Shown: positions 20,996 to 33,920, numbered from the stretch's first letter. The stretch: 64,000 nucleotides of DNA from Porphyra umbilicalis (GCA_002049455.2 KV918779.1:62001-126000); one strand, 5' to 3'. Notes: generated from the letters alone by a model not told the origin. Numbers and translations: made by a program.

Positions 20996-23900
20996 TTGTT
21001 TGATCAAGATCGTGATCCGGCGACGCCTCTGGCGATGGCCGATCTGGACACGGCGCTGTCGACGTTCCGCGAGTCGTTGCTGGCCGACGTTTCTTGGTTC
21101 ATCGCGGCGAACGCCGCGGGCTCTGCTCAAGATGCCCCACGCCGGGCCTCCCCCGCGGACACGCGAAAGAGCCGCAGCAAAGGGAAGGTGCGGCGCCATC
21201 GCAGTCCCTTGTTGTCGTCGTCGTCCACATCTTCCTCGTCGTCACCGGCGACAACCGACGACGATGACGACCGCGTGGGGACCAAGGTGGGCTACGCGAA
21301 GTTGGCAGTTCTCAAGTGCCCGGACGATCGCTTCGCGGGCGTCCTCGACTACCGATCGTACCGCCTCCGCAATCGTCATTCGGCCGACGGGGCGACGCAG
21401 GCCCGCAAGATGGGACGGACGGCCAAGAATTTGAAGTTCTCCTTCGGGGGGACCCCGATGTTCAACTGCAAGGAGCCTCTGAAGGTTTTCTCGTGGCTCC
21501 GAAAGTTCGTCAAGGCCTGCGATGACAACGACGTGTCGGAAGGGATGGGCCTTTACCTAATTTTCAACTTCCTCGCGGGCGACGCTGAGACGCTGTTCAC
21601 TCGAAACCTACCGTGGTTGGATATCGCGGGCGGACGGGGCTCGCTTGGATCCTTTCCCGCAGCGGTCAATTGGCTGTTGTCGACCTACGCGGAGCCGCAC
21701 GCGTTGGGGCTGGCGCAGGACAAGTTTAGCCGGGCGGCACTCGTGGACAACGAGGGGATGGACGCCTTCGCGGCACGTCTACGGAGCCTCGCTGAGATTT
21801 GCGGCAACATCCACTCCGTGGGGACGATGAAACAGCAGCTGATCCAAGGCCTACGGGAGCATCTACGGACGGATGCCTTCGTGTACAACTCGGCGCAACG
21901 AAGCTACCAGCAGTCATCGACGTACGTGGCGGGGAATTATCGGGCTGCCAAGGATGTCATGGCGTTGGCCAGCCGGGGGTCATCCGGGGGATCATCGCGA
22001 AAGGGACAGACGTCGACGGGGCCCCGAGGTATCTCGGTCACCCAACTCCACTCCCCATGGGAGGAGGATGACACGGCTATGTATGACACGGTCGCGGTGC
22101 TGCCATCGGGTACCCCGGGGTTCCGCACGGCCGGAGGAGCGCCATAAGCTCGGCGGGAGGCCCCTACGGGTCCCCCGCTGTGCTATATCTGTTGGACGCG
22201 TGGACACCGGGTCCCTGATTGCAAGATGCTGACGGACAAACTGCGGGACCTCGTGGAGGCCTCGCGGAGCACCTTCCTTCCACAGAGGAGCGCGGGGGCG
22301 AGCGCCGCCTCGGTTCGCACCTCCGTCGTGGCCCTGGTGTGGGACGACCGGTTGGGCGACGCGGAGTCAACGAGAACGGAAGGGGGGGACGCCCCACCCA
22401 TGGCAATTCCGGCCAAGGGGCGCCGCGGGGCGGGAAAGTCCTAGGGGGGGTGGCATCGCCATCCCCCTCCATCCCCCCTGTCCACCCCAACTCCCCAGTC
22501 GCCCCACGCCACGTCACGTTTGCCTCCCCGGGGGTACCCGCGACGTGGCCTGTCCCGGCCCGCTGCCCCTGCCGTCGTTGGCGATTCCGCCCGCGGTTTA
22601 AGCGGACGCTCTTGCTGTTACGCAAGGAGAATTTTGAGATCGGGGCCTCGTACCAGTTGGCGCCGTGACAAACCCCCACCCCCACAAGGGCGGTTGTCAA
22701 CACGAGCGCTGGTCCCAGTGTGATCCGCGCAGGTATGTTGCCCGAGGGGTGGAACGAGTACTCGTCGCGGGCGCCGCCCCGGACCCAAGTGAGTGACGCC
22801 TCGAGGCAGCTGCTCATGGTGAACGCGGAGGTGCCCCTGACCATCTACGTCGGGGCAACCGCCATGGAGTATGAGTTCCTCGTGGTCAAGGCATTGTCTG
22901 AACCGCTCATCCTCGGGTGAGACTTCCAGCGGAATTACGTGGACACCATATCCCCCGAGACTCAGATGATGAAGTGGGAAGATGGACCGTCCACGGTGGC
23001 GGTGCGGTGTTGGACGGGGATCACGTGCTCCGCGCCCCCACGTCGAGGAAGCAAGCCGAAGGCCCAAATTGGGGCTCTCCGGCTTCGACAAGGGGTAACC
23101 GTGGGCCCGCGGTGCATCCAGGCGGTCCAAGTGTGCTGCAGCGTCCTGGGGGTCCACCTAGTGCGGGAATGTTCTGGCCAAAAAAGCCGACGGAAGGTGC
23201 TGTTGCACAACGCCGTCGTTGAGTTCTCCCCCAACACCCCGCGTTCCCTCTGCCTGATGAATATCGGGGATGTGCCGGTCCACTTGGCCATGGGGTATGT
23301 CATCGAAATCGCGACGGCCTACAATGGACAGCTGCACGTCGTCGAGGAGGAAGAGGAAAAGGGGGCGGTCCTAACGGTGGGGGTGGACGCCCGTGGCGAG
23401 CCTGACGAGGAGGTCAAGACCGGCAAGCAAGCCGAGGAGGGGATCGACGAGGGACAACCCCCGCCTCGCCCGCCGGGAAAGACGTATCTCAAGCCGGAGG
23501 TGCACTGGGACGGTGTCCCCGACACGCTTCGCGATGACGTCGATGACCTCCTCAAGGAGTACAAGGCGTTGTGGGCGGGGCAACTTGGCAAGGTCGACGA
23601 CACCCCGCATCGGATCGAGGTGACCACCGGGGTACGGCCACAGCGGGCCCAACACTATCGGGCGAGCCATGCGTCGAGGGACGTCATAGCCAAGGAGGCG
23701 CAACGTCAACGGGACCTCGGGGTCATCGAGTCCTCGAGTGCCGGGTGGGACTTCCCTGTGGTCCCGCTTCCGAAACCCGACGGGACGATGCGGTTTTGCG
23801 TGGATTACCGCCGACTTAACGAGGGGACGGTACGGGACGTGTACGCATTGCCACGTATGGACGATTGTATCGACTTCTGCGGGGACGCCAAGATGTTTTC

Positions 23901-25390
23901 GATGCTCGACTACAACTCGGATCATTGGCAGATCCCCGTGGCGGACGAGGACCGCGATAAGACGACCTTCGTTTTTCACGAGGGAGCCTATCGCTACATT
24001 CTACTGCCTTTTGGTGTGTCTAACGCCCCGGCGACCTTTCAACGGGCCATTGACATGATCCTCGGGGGATTCAAGTGGAATAGCTCATCATTGTCTTCTC
24101 GCAGTCAGCGGGGGAGCTCGTGGAACACCTCCGGGAGGTCTTTACGGCGCTGCGTGGCGCGGGTGTCTCCCTCATGGCCAAGAACTGCCACTTGTTCCAA
24201 GAGGAGGTGGAATATTTGGGCCAAATCGTAGGCCGGGGGGGGCTGAAGGTACCAGACACGAACGCCCGCGGACTCAAGGAGGCGTCTCCCCTACGGTGCA
24301 AGAAGGACCTATGTAGCTTTCTCGAAATGTGTAATGTCGATTGGAGATTTGTTCAGGACGACGCCCAAGTGGGGCGGCCTCTGGCCGTGATGACGAGTTC
24401 CAAGAGGCCCTATCGGTGGGGGACGCTGTCAGACGAGGCCTTGGAGGCGTTGGAGGTGCTCAAGAGGCGGCTCACGGAGGCACCCATCCTCGCCCTGCCA
24501 AGGCGACAAGGGACCTACACGTTGGACACGGACGCAAGTGCGGGAGAAGTCGGTGCAGTCCTACTGCAGGAGCAACCCGACCAATCCCCGCGGCCCGTGG
24601 GCCATTGGAGCCGCAATCTCAACCCGGCGGAGCGTATTTTCAGCAAAGTGGAGCGGGAGTGCCTCACGGAGGTGTGGGAATTCCTCCTCCTTCGCCCATA
24701 CGTCGAGGGGACTCGCTTCACGGTGCGTACGGACCCCGTGGCGCTAAAGGGGATATTGCACCTGGAAGGTGCGCACGGGAGGCTGTCGCGGTGGCGATTG
24801 CCGTTGGCAGACTTGACTACGTAGAACGGACGCGGCCGGGTGCGTCACACCTCGCCGCGGACACGATGTCCCGCATCTCAACACCAGAGGGAGAGGAGAG
24901 GGCGGTACCCGACACGGTACCCTGTCTGACCTTTCCCAACTCGTCGGTCGCGTGAAACGTACCATTGGAGACCAAGGGGGGGCTCTCATCCCCCCTGACG
25001 CTCTTCGAGCTCCTCGAGGGGCAATCGGAGGACGGAGGGTGCAAAGCGGTCCCAGCGGCGACGGACGGCAACGAAGAAGCATGGTTCCGCGAGGACCCGA
25101 ACGGCATGTCGATGCGTACGGCGCAGCTGAACGGGGACGCGCAAGTCTAAGTGCCAAACCACATGCGCTACGAGGTGATAATGCGGCTGTACTGTTCGCC
25201 GCAGGCCGTGCACCCGGAGGCGAACAAGATGTACACGTCGATGAGAAGGTGGTGTTATTGGGAGTCTATGGTGGTGGATGTCTACGCCTTTGTGGCCGAC
25301 TGCAGTACGTGCGCAAGGAACCGCGTCGGCAAGCGACGCAAGACGAACTACCTCAAGACCTTCCCCCCAACGAGACTGTGGTATAAAAAA
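20996..25390 (+). pseudogene. Gypsy gag-pol region, 5' part, broken
   Basis: The gag starts near MADLDTALSTFRESL (about 21.04 kb) and shows a retrotransposon-gag helical core (FLAGDAETLFTRNLPW) followed by a CCHC knuckle (CYICWTRGHRVPDC) near 22.2 kb. A protease-like region follows (about 22.7-23.3 kb). Reverse transcriptase begins with KPDGTMRFCVDYRRLN at about 23.77 kb and has LPFGVSNAPATFQRA near 24.0 kb. RNase H shows TLDTDASAGEVGAVL near 24.5 kb, and the integrase HHCC region ends near 25.35 kb. There are several breaks. The integrase core is not found in this orientation; the sequence turns into the inverted copy. Confidence 0.85.
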
Positions 25391-25582
25391 CGTTGGTGCA
25401 ATTACCAGTGTACTGAGACCGACCGTAGCCAAGCAATAAAGCGAGTTCTATCGCCGTCGCGGCGAGGAATAATGACCTTTTGTTAAGGGCATCCGGTGGG
25501 GAGCCGGGTGATGCCCACGACGGCGACCCCAGACCCATTGTGATTTAATGTAAACGAGGGCACTGGTCGATCGACCGTTCGA

Positions 25583-28500
25583 TCACAAGCGATCGTAATG
25601 AATGCCGACAGACAGATAAGACAGGCAAGCAAACAAACAATAAAAAATGAACAATGTGGAAGTAACCCCCCAAATGACGTGCCACAGGCCAATTCCCACA
25701 ATACGTGGGCTTTGGCCCGTCAAGGAGGCTACTTCTGGCCAATTGCCAATTGGGAGCAGAGATATGCTACGTACCTCCAACGCGAGATTCGAACCGTCCT
25801 TGTTGACCGGTCGTACGCGGGCGTCGTAGTTCCTCTTGTACCGCCGCTGTGCCAGTGTGAGAGACTTCCGCACCTTGTGGATAAGGTTCCGCAGCCGCGC
25901 TCGGATGCCCTCGCGGACGGCTCGTGGGCTGCCGTCCGTCTCCTCGGGTGCCGGGGAGCATAGAAGTCGTTCCACTGAGAGACTTTGTACACGCTCGGGG
26001 GTGACGAACTCTGAGGGCGCCACCACGGTGCTCTGCTGCGGTCGACTGTTGTAGACCAACGTCAGCATCGACACCAGCTCGTCCCATCGGTCTTCGTGGT
26101 CTTCGACGTACGTCCGCAAATGGCCCACGATGGTCCGGTTGTACCGTTCCACTTGGCCGCTCGTCTGGGGATGGTACGTCGTGGAGTACCGGTTGGAGAT
26201 CCCGAGAAGCGAGTAAACCCCTTGGAAGATCGTGGAGCGGAACTGGGGGCCATTGTCCGACAACACCTTTGCCGGGGGTCCGTACGCCGCCACTCAGTTG
26301 TCCAAGAAGGCTGCCGCGATGCTTTCCACGTCGATCCGCTGAAGGGGGATGGCCCGTGTCATCTTGGAGAACCGATCCACGATGACCAACAGATGTTCGT
26401 TCCCCACGGCCGTCAGGGGGAGGGGGCCGAGCAGATCCATGCACAGATCCTTCAGCGGTGTGTCGGGGGCAAGGTCATCATGTAGTTTGTCTTGCGTCGC
26501 TTGCCGACGCGGTTCCTCGGGCACTGCGTGCAGTTGGCCACGAAGGCGTAGACGTCACCACCATTGATTCCCAATAAAACCACCGTCGCATCGACGTGTG
26601 TATCTTGTTCGCCCCGTGGTGCCCGGCCTGCGGAGGGTAGTGCTCCCGCATCATCACCCCGTAGCACATGTGAGTCGGCACGTAGACTTGCGCGGCCCCA
26701 TCTGACGGCGCCGTGCGCACCAATAGGCCATTCGGGTCTTCGTGAAACCGCGACTTGTCGTTGCCGTCCATCGCCGCGCGGACCTCCTTGCACCGTCCGT
26801 CCTCCGCCTGCCCCTCGAGGAGCTCGGCGGGCGTCAGGGGGCCTAGGAGGCCCCCCTTGGTCTCTGGCGGCAATTGCCATGCGGCCGCCGAGTTGGGCAA
26901 AGCCAGACGCAGTACCTCGTCGGGTATCGCCCCTTCGTCTCCCGCGGGTGTTGAGATGCGTGACGTGATGTCCGCCGAGTGGTGCGACGCCCCGGGGCGC
27001 GTCTGTACCACGTCGTCGAACTCCGCCAATCGCAACCGCCACCGCGCCAGCCTCCCGTGGGCCGCGTCCATGTGCAGCATCCACTTGAGCGCCGCGTGGT
27101 CCGTGCGTACCGTGAAGCAAGTCCCCTCGACGTTGGGGCGGAGAAGAAGGGACGCCTACACAACCGCGAGGCACTCCCGCTCCGTCGTCCTGTAGTTCTG
27201 CTCCGCCGCGTTGAGGGAGCGGCTCCAATAGCCCACGGGCCGCGTGGATTGGTCGGGTTGCTCCCGTAGAAGAACCGCGCCGACCTGCCCCGCGCTTGCG
27301 TCCGTGTCCAACGTGTAGGTCCCTTTTCGCCTCGGCAGGGCGAGGATGGGGGCCTCCGTGAGTCGCCTCTTCAGTTCCTCGAATGCCCCCAGGGCCTCGT
27401 CGGACAGCGTCCCCCATCGGTCGGGCCTCTTGGAACTTGTCATGGCGGCCAACGGCCGCGCTACTTGGGCGTAGTCCTTGACGAACCTCCGATGCACGTT
27501 ACACATCCCGAGGAAGCTACGTAGGTCCATCTTTCACCGCGAGGGAGACGCCTCCTTGAGTCCGCGGATGTTCTTGTCTTGTACCTTCAGCTCCCCCCGG
27601 CCCACGATATGGCCCAAATACTCCACCTCCTCTTGGAACAAGTGGCACTCCTTGGACTTCAGGGAGACACCCGCGCCGCGCAGCGCCGTGATGACCTTCC
27701 GGAGGTGTACCACGTGTTCCCCCGCGGACTGCGAGAAGACGATGATGTCGTCAAGGTACACGAGGCAGCTCCTTCACTTGAGACCCCCGAGGATCATGTT
27801 GATGGCCCGTTGGAAGGTCGCCGGGGCATTTGAAAGACAGAAGGGAAGGCGGATGTAGCAGTAGGCCTCCTCGTGGCAAACGAAGATCGTCTTGTCCTGG
27901 TCCTCGTCCGCCACGGGGATCTGCCAATGATCCGAGTTGCAGTCGAGCATCGAAAACACCTTGGCGTCCCCGAGGAAGTCAATACAATCGTCCATACGTG
28001 GCAACGGATACACATCCCGCACCGTTACCTCGTTAAGTCGGCGGTAATTCACGCAGAGCCGCATCGTCCCGTCGGGTTTCGGGACCAGAACGACCGGGAA
28101 GTCCCACTCGGCACTAGAAGGCTCGATAACCCCGAGGTCCCGTTGGCGTTGCACCTCCTTGGCGATGATGTCCTTCGAAGAATGGCTTGCCCGAGAGTGT
28201 TGGTCCCGTCGTGGCCGTGCCCCGGGGGTCACCTCGTTCCGGTGCGGCGTGACGTCGACCTTGCTAAGTTGTCCCGCCCATAACGCCTTGTCTTCCTCGA
28301 GGAGGTCGTCCTCGTCACCACGAAGCATGTCGAGGACGTTCTCCCAGTGCACCTCCGGCTTGGGATACGTCTTGTCCGGCGGGTGAGGTGGAGGTTGTCC
28401 CTCGTCGATCCCCTCTTCGGCTTGCTGCCCCGTCTTGACCTCCTCGTCAGGCTTGTCACGAGGATCCGCCCTTATTGTTAAGACCGCCCCCGGTTCCTCC

Positions 28501-29364
28501 TCCTTCTCGACGACGTGCAGCGGTCCATTGTAGGCCGTCGCGGTTCCGATGACGTACCTCTTCGTTAGGTGCACCGGCACGTCCCAGATGCTCGTCAGGT
28601 AGAGGGACCGCGGGGTGTTGGGGGAGAACTCCGCGACGGCGTTGTGCAACAGTACCTTCCGTCGGCTCATTTTGACTGGGCGTTCCCGTACCAGGTGGAC
28701 TCCCTTGACGTCGCAGCACACTTGGACCGCCTGGATGCACCGCGGACCCACGGTCACCCCTTGTCGAAGCCGGATAGCCCCAACTTGGGCCTTCGGCTTG
28801 TTCCCTCGACGTGGGGGCGCGGGCCGCGTATTCCCCGTCCAACTCCGCACCGCCACCGTGGAAGTGGCATCGTCCCACTCGGTCGTCTGCGCCTTGGGGG
28901 AGATGGTGTCCACGTAGTTCCGCTGGAAGCCCCACCCGAGGATGAGCGGCACCGACAGCGATTTGACACCGCCGCCGGGCGCGCCGCCCCCCCCCCCCCA
29001 ACGCTAACCCACACTCACCGGGTCCGTAACCTCGTGGTTTGCCACCTTGCGGTAGAGCACCGTCACTCAAGAAATGCCGTTGGGCCTCAACCTGTGCACG
29101 AGCACGAAGACACGGGATGGCCCCGCGCCGACAAACCCGGACCCGCGTCCCGGCTTTCGCCTCGTCGCCGTGGTAGTCAAACGTCGACGAGTTAGGCGCC
29201 ACCCGGCAACGACGATGGCCACCCAGCACGTGCTGCACAACGCACACGACACGGTGGTGCCCGGTCTCAGGGTCAGTGCCCCCTCCGCCCTCGGCAACGC
29301 TGACCCGCGTCCCGGCTTTCGCATTGTCGCCGGGGTAGTCAACCCCCGACGAAGTAGGCGCCAC
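25583..29364 (-). pseudogene. Inverted partial second gypsy copy, broken
   Basis: On the minus strand the same family reads from the protease region (about 28.9 kb) through RT (KPDGTMRLCVNYRRLN near 28.05 kb, MYLDDIIVFSQSAGEH near 27.75 kb), RNase H (TLDTDASAGQVGAVLL near 27.3 kb) and the integrase zinc region (about 26.65 kb). It ends with the integrase core (KVLSDNGPQFRS, TSGQVERYNRTI near 26.1-26.25 kb). It is clearly homologous to, but different from, the plus-strand copy. I see no LTRs of its own. It carries several breaks. It is either a truncated nested insertion or a rearranged segment. Confidence 0.85.
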
Positions 29365-29412
29365 TCGGCACCGACGACGGTCACCCTAGCACGTGCTGCA
29401 CAACGCATCCGC
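29140..29412. repeat. 162-bp tandem duplication
   Basis: GACCCGCGTCCCGGCTTTCGC at 29140 recurs at 29302. About 110 bases match after each start, including TAGGCGCCAC and AGCACGTGCTGCACAACGCA. It lies at the junction between the inverted gypsy copy and the resumed plus-strand integrase end. Confidence 0.8.
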
Positions 29413-29649
29413 ACACCGACGGGTCTTAACCCCGACGTTGGTCACCCGGCACCCGGCCGCCTGGCCCGGTCTCCGACGCGTGACCGCCTGCGCGGGCGCG
29501 CGTACGCGTAAGCATCGATCTGACCAGCAGCGCAAGCTGCTTGCCACACACGCACGCGCGTGCGTGACCAGACGGTTGCGACCGGCGACGGCGAACCGCC
29601 ACCTCCCCCCGACCGGGACTGGGCGGCGCGCCCCCCACGACTCCCGCCG

Positions 29650-30196
29650 CCTGGGCCGATACACCCGCGCAGGCCCGAAAGAGGCCGCGATCGCCCAATC
29701 AGGTTTCTCCATCCTCGGATCCCACTGGGACGTCCACGCGGGGGACTGGGTGTTCGTCGATGTCCACACGCGGACCAAGTATAAGCTCGGGACACGCGCG
29801 GCCGGGCCGTACAAGGTGTTGTCCCGCGGAGAGGGCACGTTCTCGTTGGACATCTACTGGTATTCTGAGACGGTGAGCAGTGACCACGTGACGGCGGCGC
29901 CGGGCCCGCCGGGGGATCCGCAGGCGCTCCTGCAGAACCTCGGGGTTCCTCAAGACATTGTGGTCCCCGAGGGGCATCAACACGCGGGCAAGGAGTTCGT
30001 CTGGGAGATCTTTGTGGGCCACGAAGTCGCTGTCGACGGCACGCTACGCCTATGGACCCGCTGGTGGGGGTACCACCCCGAGGAGGACACCCTCGAGTTG
30101 GCCAGTCGGTTCGTCCTACGTAAGGTGCACCAGTACATGCGGCGTGTGGGCCTACGAGTTGAAGAAGCCGGGTCGGTCGTCGACTTTCTCGCCTAA
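29650..30196 (+). pseudogene. Gypsy integrase C-terminus with chromodomain
   Basis: Reads GDWVFVDVHTRTKYKL and AAGPYKVLSRGEGTFSLD (integrase GPF/Y-type module). It then reads EFVWEIFVGHEV, LRLWTRWWGYHPEEDTLELA, a chromodomain whose aromatic cage and WWGY..EDTLE core are well kept. A C-terminal chromodomain defines chromoviruses and is thought to steer integration to heterochromatin. It ends with a stop at 30194-30196 and is the downstream end of the plus-strand gypsy pol. Confidence 0.85.
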
Positions 30197-30857
30197 GTCG
30201 ATTTCCATGCGGGACACGTGGGTTTTCAAGTTCCGAAACGTGGCCGATCTTCGTTTATCCCACGTGTCCCGGTCGGAGCCACGTGGCTGTGGTGGTGACC
30301 ATTACTGTCGCCCGGCGGGATCGTGGCCCTCTCCCACGCCTAGTCAAGGTGGCTCTTCTGGGTCGGTGCTTGACAGCGACCCCCTGAAAACTCGGAGCGA
30401 CCCCCTGAAACATCTTGAGCAACGTGCATAAACATGAGTGGTCGAACGCGATTTGCGCCGCGACCCAAATGCGACCCCCCCGCTGCTGCCTCATTGAGGG
30501 GGGTGCGGCACCACCAAAAATCAATCGTGGATGCTGACATCAGAGTCATGACGTGATCCCGCGTCGTCGCAGGTGGCAGTTGGCAACTGTGCCCTGGTGA
30601 AGAGGTTCTTCCGCTCCCTTGCGCCGACCCTGCAACGGTCATCCTGTGAGGGTTCACAAAATGGTCGACACTGTCGGAAACGGGAAGTACGTTATTAGTG
30701 TACGGATGAGTACGGGAGCTGTGATCTGAGTGCTACGCGATCGCACGCCTGCTTCATCCCCGCCTGTCATACCGTCCATGACCGCTGCTTTTCTGGACAT
30801 GTCCCATTGACCCTTGCAGCAGTGTCTGGCCCTTTTTTTGTGCCTTCTTGTCCACAG

Positions 30858-33420
30858 GGCTACGGTGGATGACTTTGCATCCGCGTTTGACGGGCCAGTC
30901 TGGGCCTACACGTGTGACTCATGCACCCGCCTCTTCCTCAAGGAGGCAGTTGGCATGACTGCGTGGCGGGAAGTGGCACTCCAGAGTCCACCAGGCACAC
31001 CGTGCCTGCGCGTGGCCCGCCTCCCTGTATCGAGGTGCAGACGAGGCAGCTGTGACGCGTGCTTCTCTCGGCAGCGAAGGGCAGCAAAGCGTGGCTTTGT
31101 GGCCCCTCCCGCAGTCCCCATAGTCTCCACTACCTCAATTCATCCTCTCGCGAAGCGCGCACGTGCGACGCTGCCGGCTGTGGGCCACCCTTCTGCCACC
31201 TCCTCCCTGTGTCCGCCGGAAGCGGACTGTCCCCGCCCATCACTTGGAGTGGACACCGGTCCTGCTGCTGATGCACTGCTCCGCCCCGACGCCGATGTCG
31301 GCGATGTCGCTCCCGCCGCCCTACCCGCTGAGGTTCACCCCGAGCCGAGCTGCCAAGCCTTTCTGGACTACCTTCTCTCGGGTGGCGTCGGCCGGACCCA
31401 GGACGAATCCATCCTTTGGCGCATTGCATCGGCCATTCTGCTGCACGCAGACCGCGATCAGATCTGTCTCCAGCAGAAAAACGGACGGCCTCGGGTGTAC
31501 GTGCGCCAAGTGTCGCCGCGGAAGGTGGCCGTCAAAAGAAGCCAAGAAAACAAGCGGCGAGCGGCGGCTCGACGCCAGCTGATGGTAGCCGGCGTGGTGT
31601 CGGGCGTGGACAGCGAGGGGTCGGTCTGTGCCGGTGGTGGGCCTGCACGGGTAAACCTATCCCACAGGCAGCAGGTTGGGATCGTTTTTGAGCTGGGCAT
31701 CAGCTGGTCGGCGTTCAACAAACTCCGTCGGGCGATGGGCGGACGCGAGAGCGGGTTGGCTAGCCGCCACGTGTTGCGCGCCGCCAAGAAAGAACTCGCG
31801 GACTCGCCCGCCAAGCAGGTGGTGGTCACAACCACGGGTGCCCATCTGGCCAATTTGGCAATGGCCGTGCAGGAGCGCGTGACCGCTCTTTGCGATGCAG
31901 GCCGATTCGTCGAGCGGTTTGTCTACGGCGCAGACCGCAAGCCGCTGCGGGCAGAGGACGCAGTCGTCCCAGGCGACTTCGAAATCGGGGCCTGGGGAGG
32001 CCGCCCCCCTCCGACAGTCCCCGACGTTCACATCACCGTCGGCTTGGACAAGGGGGGCGAACCCGCCTCCGAGAAAATCGTGCTCTCGATTGTCAACCAG
32101 GACCGGCCGAACAACCCGAGCAACACCATCCTCGCTGCGGTCTGCCCATGCACTAAAGACAAGTACCCCGAGGTTTCGGCTATGATGGCCACTCACACGG
32201 CCGGTGTGAACGAGCTCCTGCAGCGGGGGCTGGACGTACGCGGGGAGCGACGTCCTGTGCGGCTGCTGTTGTCTGGCGACCTCGAGTCGCAATGCACGGT
32301 TGTGGGGCACAAAGGCCCCAGCGCGACGATGCCGTGCATCCAGTGCAAGAGCACCAAGGCGCCGACCGTCACGCACTCAACGCTCGACGCGAAGTACGGG
32401 ACCCTTCAAGACGTTTCGGGGCCATGGCGCCCGCGTGAAGCTGGTCAATACGTCAATTGGTCGGCGAACGAGTCCAAGTCCAACCAGGACGACCATCTGT
32501 CTGTGACCCGACGGCCGCTGCTGTCCCCCCATCCTCGCCAAATCGTCCCAATTCCTGGTCACCTCACACTTGGAATCACCTCCCGGGTGTTGCGGCTGAG
32601 TGTGGAAGTAGTGATACGGTGCTGCGGCCGAAGCGTGGCATCCGACTTTGCCTACGAGCTGGCCGAGCTACTGTACACCGAGGCGCATGTGCACCCTGTG
32701 CCATATCATGGTGGCCTGTTTATCGGGCGTGACTGCCACGCAATCGGGGAGCACAGTGACGCTGTGTGCGCGGCGCTGGAGGGGAAACTTTCCGGTGCGG
32801 TAGCGGAGCGCGGCGAGAGAGCCATGCAGTACCCGCAGGCGTACAAGGACGCGTGGGGGCGGTGGAACGGTGTCCGGAAGGTCCTCAACCGTGCGACCAT
32901 CGCGACGGCCGCCGAGGCTAGTGCGTTTAGGTCGGATGTGGCCGCATTTGTGGCTGGCCTGAAGCGGTCCTTCGGGTGGGTCAACCTGTCTCCTAAGCTC
33001 CACATCCTACTCGCCCGCGCCCCTGACTTCCTGGATGAGTTTGGGAGCATCGGGCTCTACGGTGAGCAGGGCCTAGAAGCATGGCACGGGCGGTACACCC
33101 AGACCGCGCGGCTGTACCCGGGCGAATCGGACCTCGCGTCCGCCGCCGCATTCGTACGCGCCATGACGCTGGCTGGGGACGCAAGCCCCGCTGTGGTCGG
33201 GCGGGGTGGCCCCCAGCGGGCGTCGGCAAAGGACGGGGCGCACAAGGCTACCAAAGCTGGAGACGGGCGACTGCGCGCCAACAAGCCCGCAGTGCCCTTG
33301 TGTGATGAGACGCAGAAGAAAGCTGAGCACGAGCGGGAGCTGTGGGCGGACAAGGTGTTCGCAGTCGCTGCAGAGACCATGGTTACGTACGAGGGTCGTC
33401 TGCAGAACCAGGCTCGCTGA
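30858..33420 (+). CDS. DDE-type transposase-like protein, family unassigned
   Basis: A single 854-codon open frame after a strong splice acceptor (a pyrimidine run then TCCACAG at 30851-30857); the frame itself is open from 30814. The first in-frame ATG is 30955, after a Cys pair (CDSC), so an upstream exon is likely. Features, counted from 30814: an N-terminal Cys cluster (CDSC at 34-37, CRRGSCDAC at 75-83); LDKGG with Asp412; LLLSGDLESQ with Asp489; PCIQC at 508-511; IPGHLTLGI with His582; SPKLHILL at 726-733; GLYGEQGLEAWHG with Glu751/Glu755. The GD..xxC, PKLHxL and EQGxExxH motifs resemble, from memory, a widespread poorly named family in invertebrate genomes, with a faint RAG1/Transib-like order. 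Whether these are the catalytic residues is inference. It lies inside the gypsy element with no stop or shift, so it may be recent. No inverted ends were recognised. Confidence 0.65.
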
Positions 33421-33917
33421 TAAAATGGCAGTGTTTTGTGTTGGACATGGGCATGGCGGAGGGTACTGCGCGGGGCGGGCACTATGGTGAATGTGCGGCG
33501 GCATGCCGAGTTGTGGAGTGAGCGAGCCGTGCCGGTACATGACGCGCGTCGCATCGTGGAGAGGGGGGCGGGTCGGTGCCGATTTCTCTAAGGTACAGGT
33601 CCCTGCAAGGAAAGCCCCCCCCCCTCTCATGGCCCAGCTGAGGGGGTTGACTTGATCCACGAGGCGAGTCACAGGAAAAGACAGGTGTTTTCGGCGTAAT
33701 GCGAGAGGAGGCTGACAGATTCTGATTTGACCAATAGACGATTGCATTTGACGCGAGAACCCAATGGGACGTTGTAACTGCGGTCGCGACCCAGAAGAGC
33801 CGATACACAGGGTCTTGACTAGGCGTGCTCCGTGGCCGTGCCGTCGGGCCAAATTGATCCGGCATCATGGACGTGTCCTGAGGGGGCGTTTCGGGCCGAC
33901 TGGCCCGTGCGGATCTG
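33421..33917. other. 3' flank of the transposase-like gene
   Basis: No gene seen. TTTTGTG at about 33434-33440 is the inverse of CACAAAA at about 30655-30661, but the match is too short to be called a terminal repeat. Confidence 0.4.
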
Positions 33918-33920
33918 TCA

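Noticed and set aside
25740-25810. Possible tRNA suggested by GATTCGAACC
   Set aside because: The T-arm-like text lies in integrase coding sequence of the inverted gypsy copy and no cloverleaf could be drawn.
30655-33440. CACAAAA/TTTTGTG as terminal repeats of the DDE-type gene
   Set aside because: Seven bases only, different sequence beyond, and no flank duplication.
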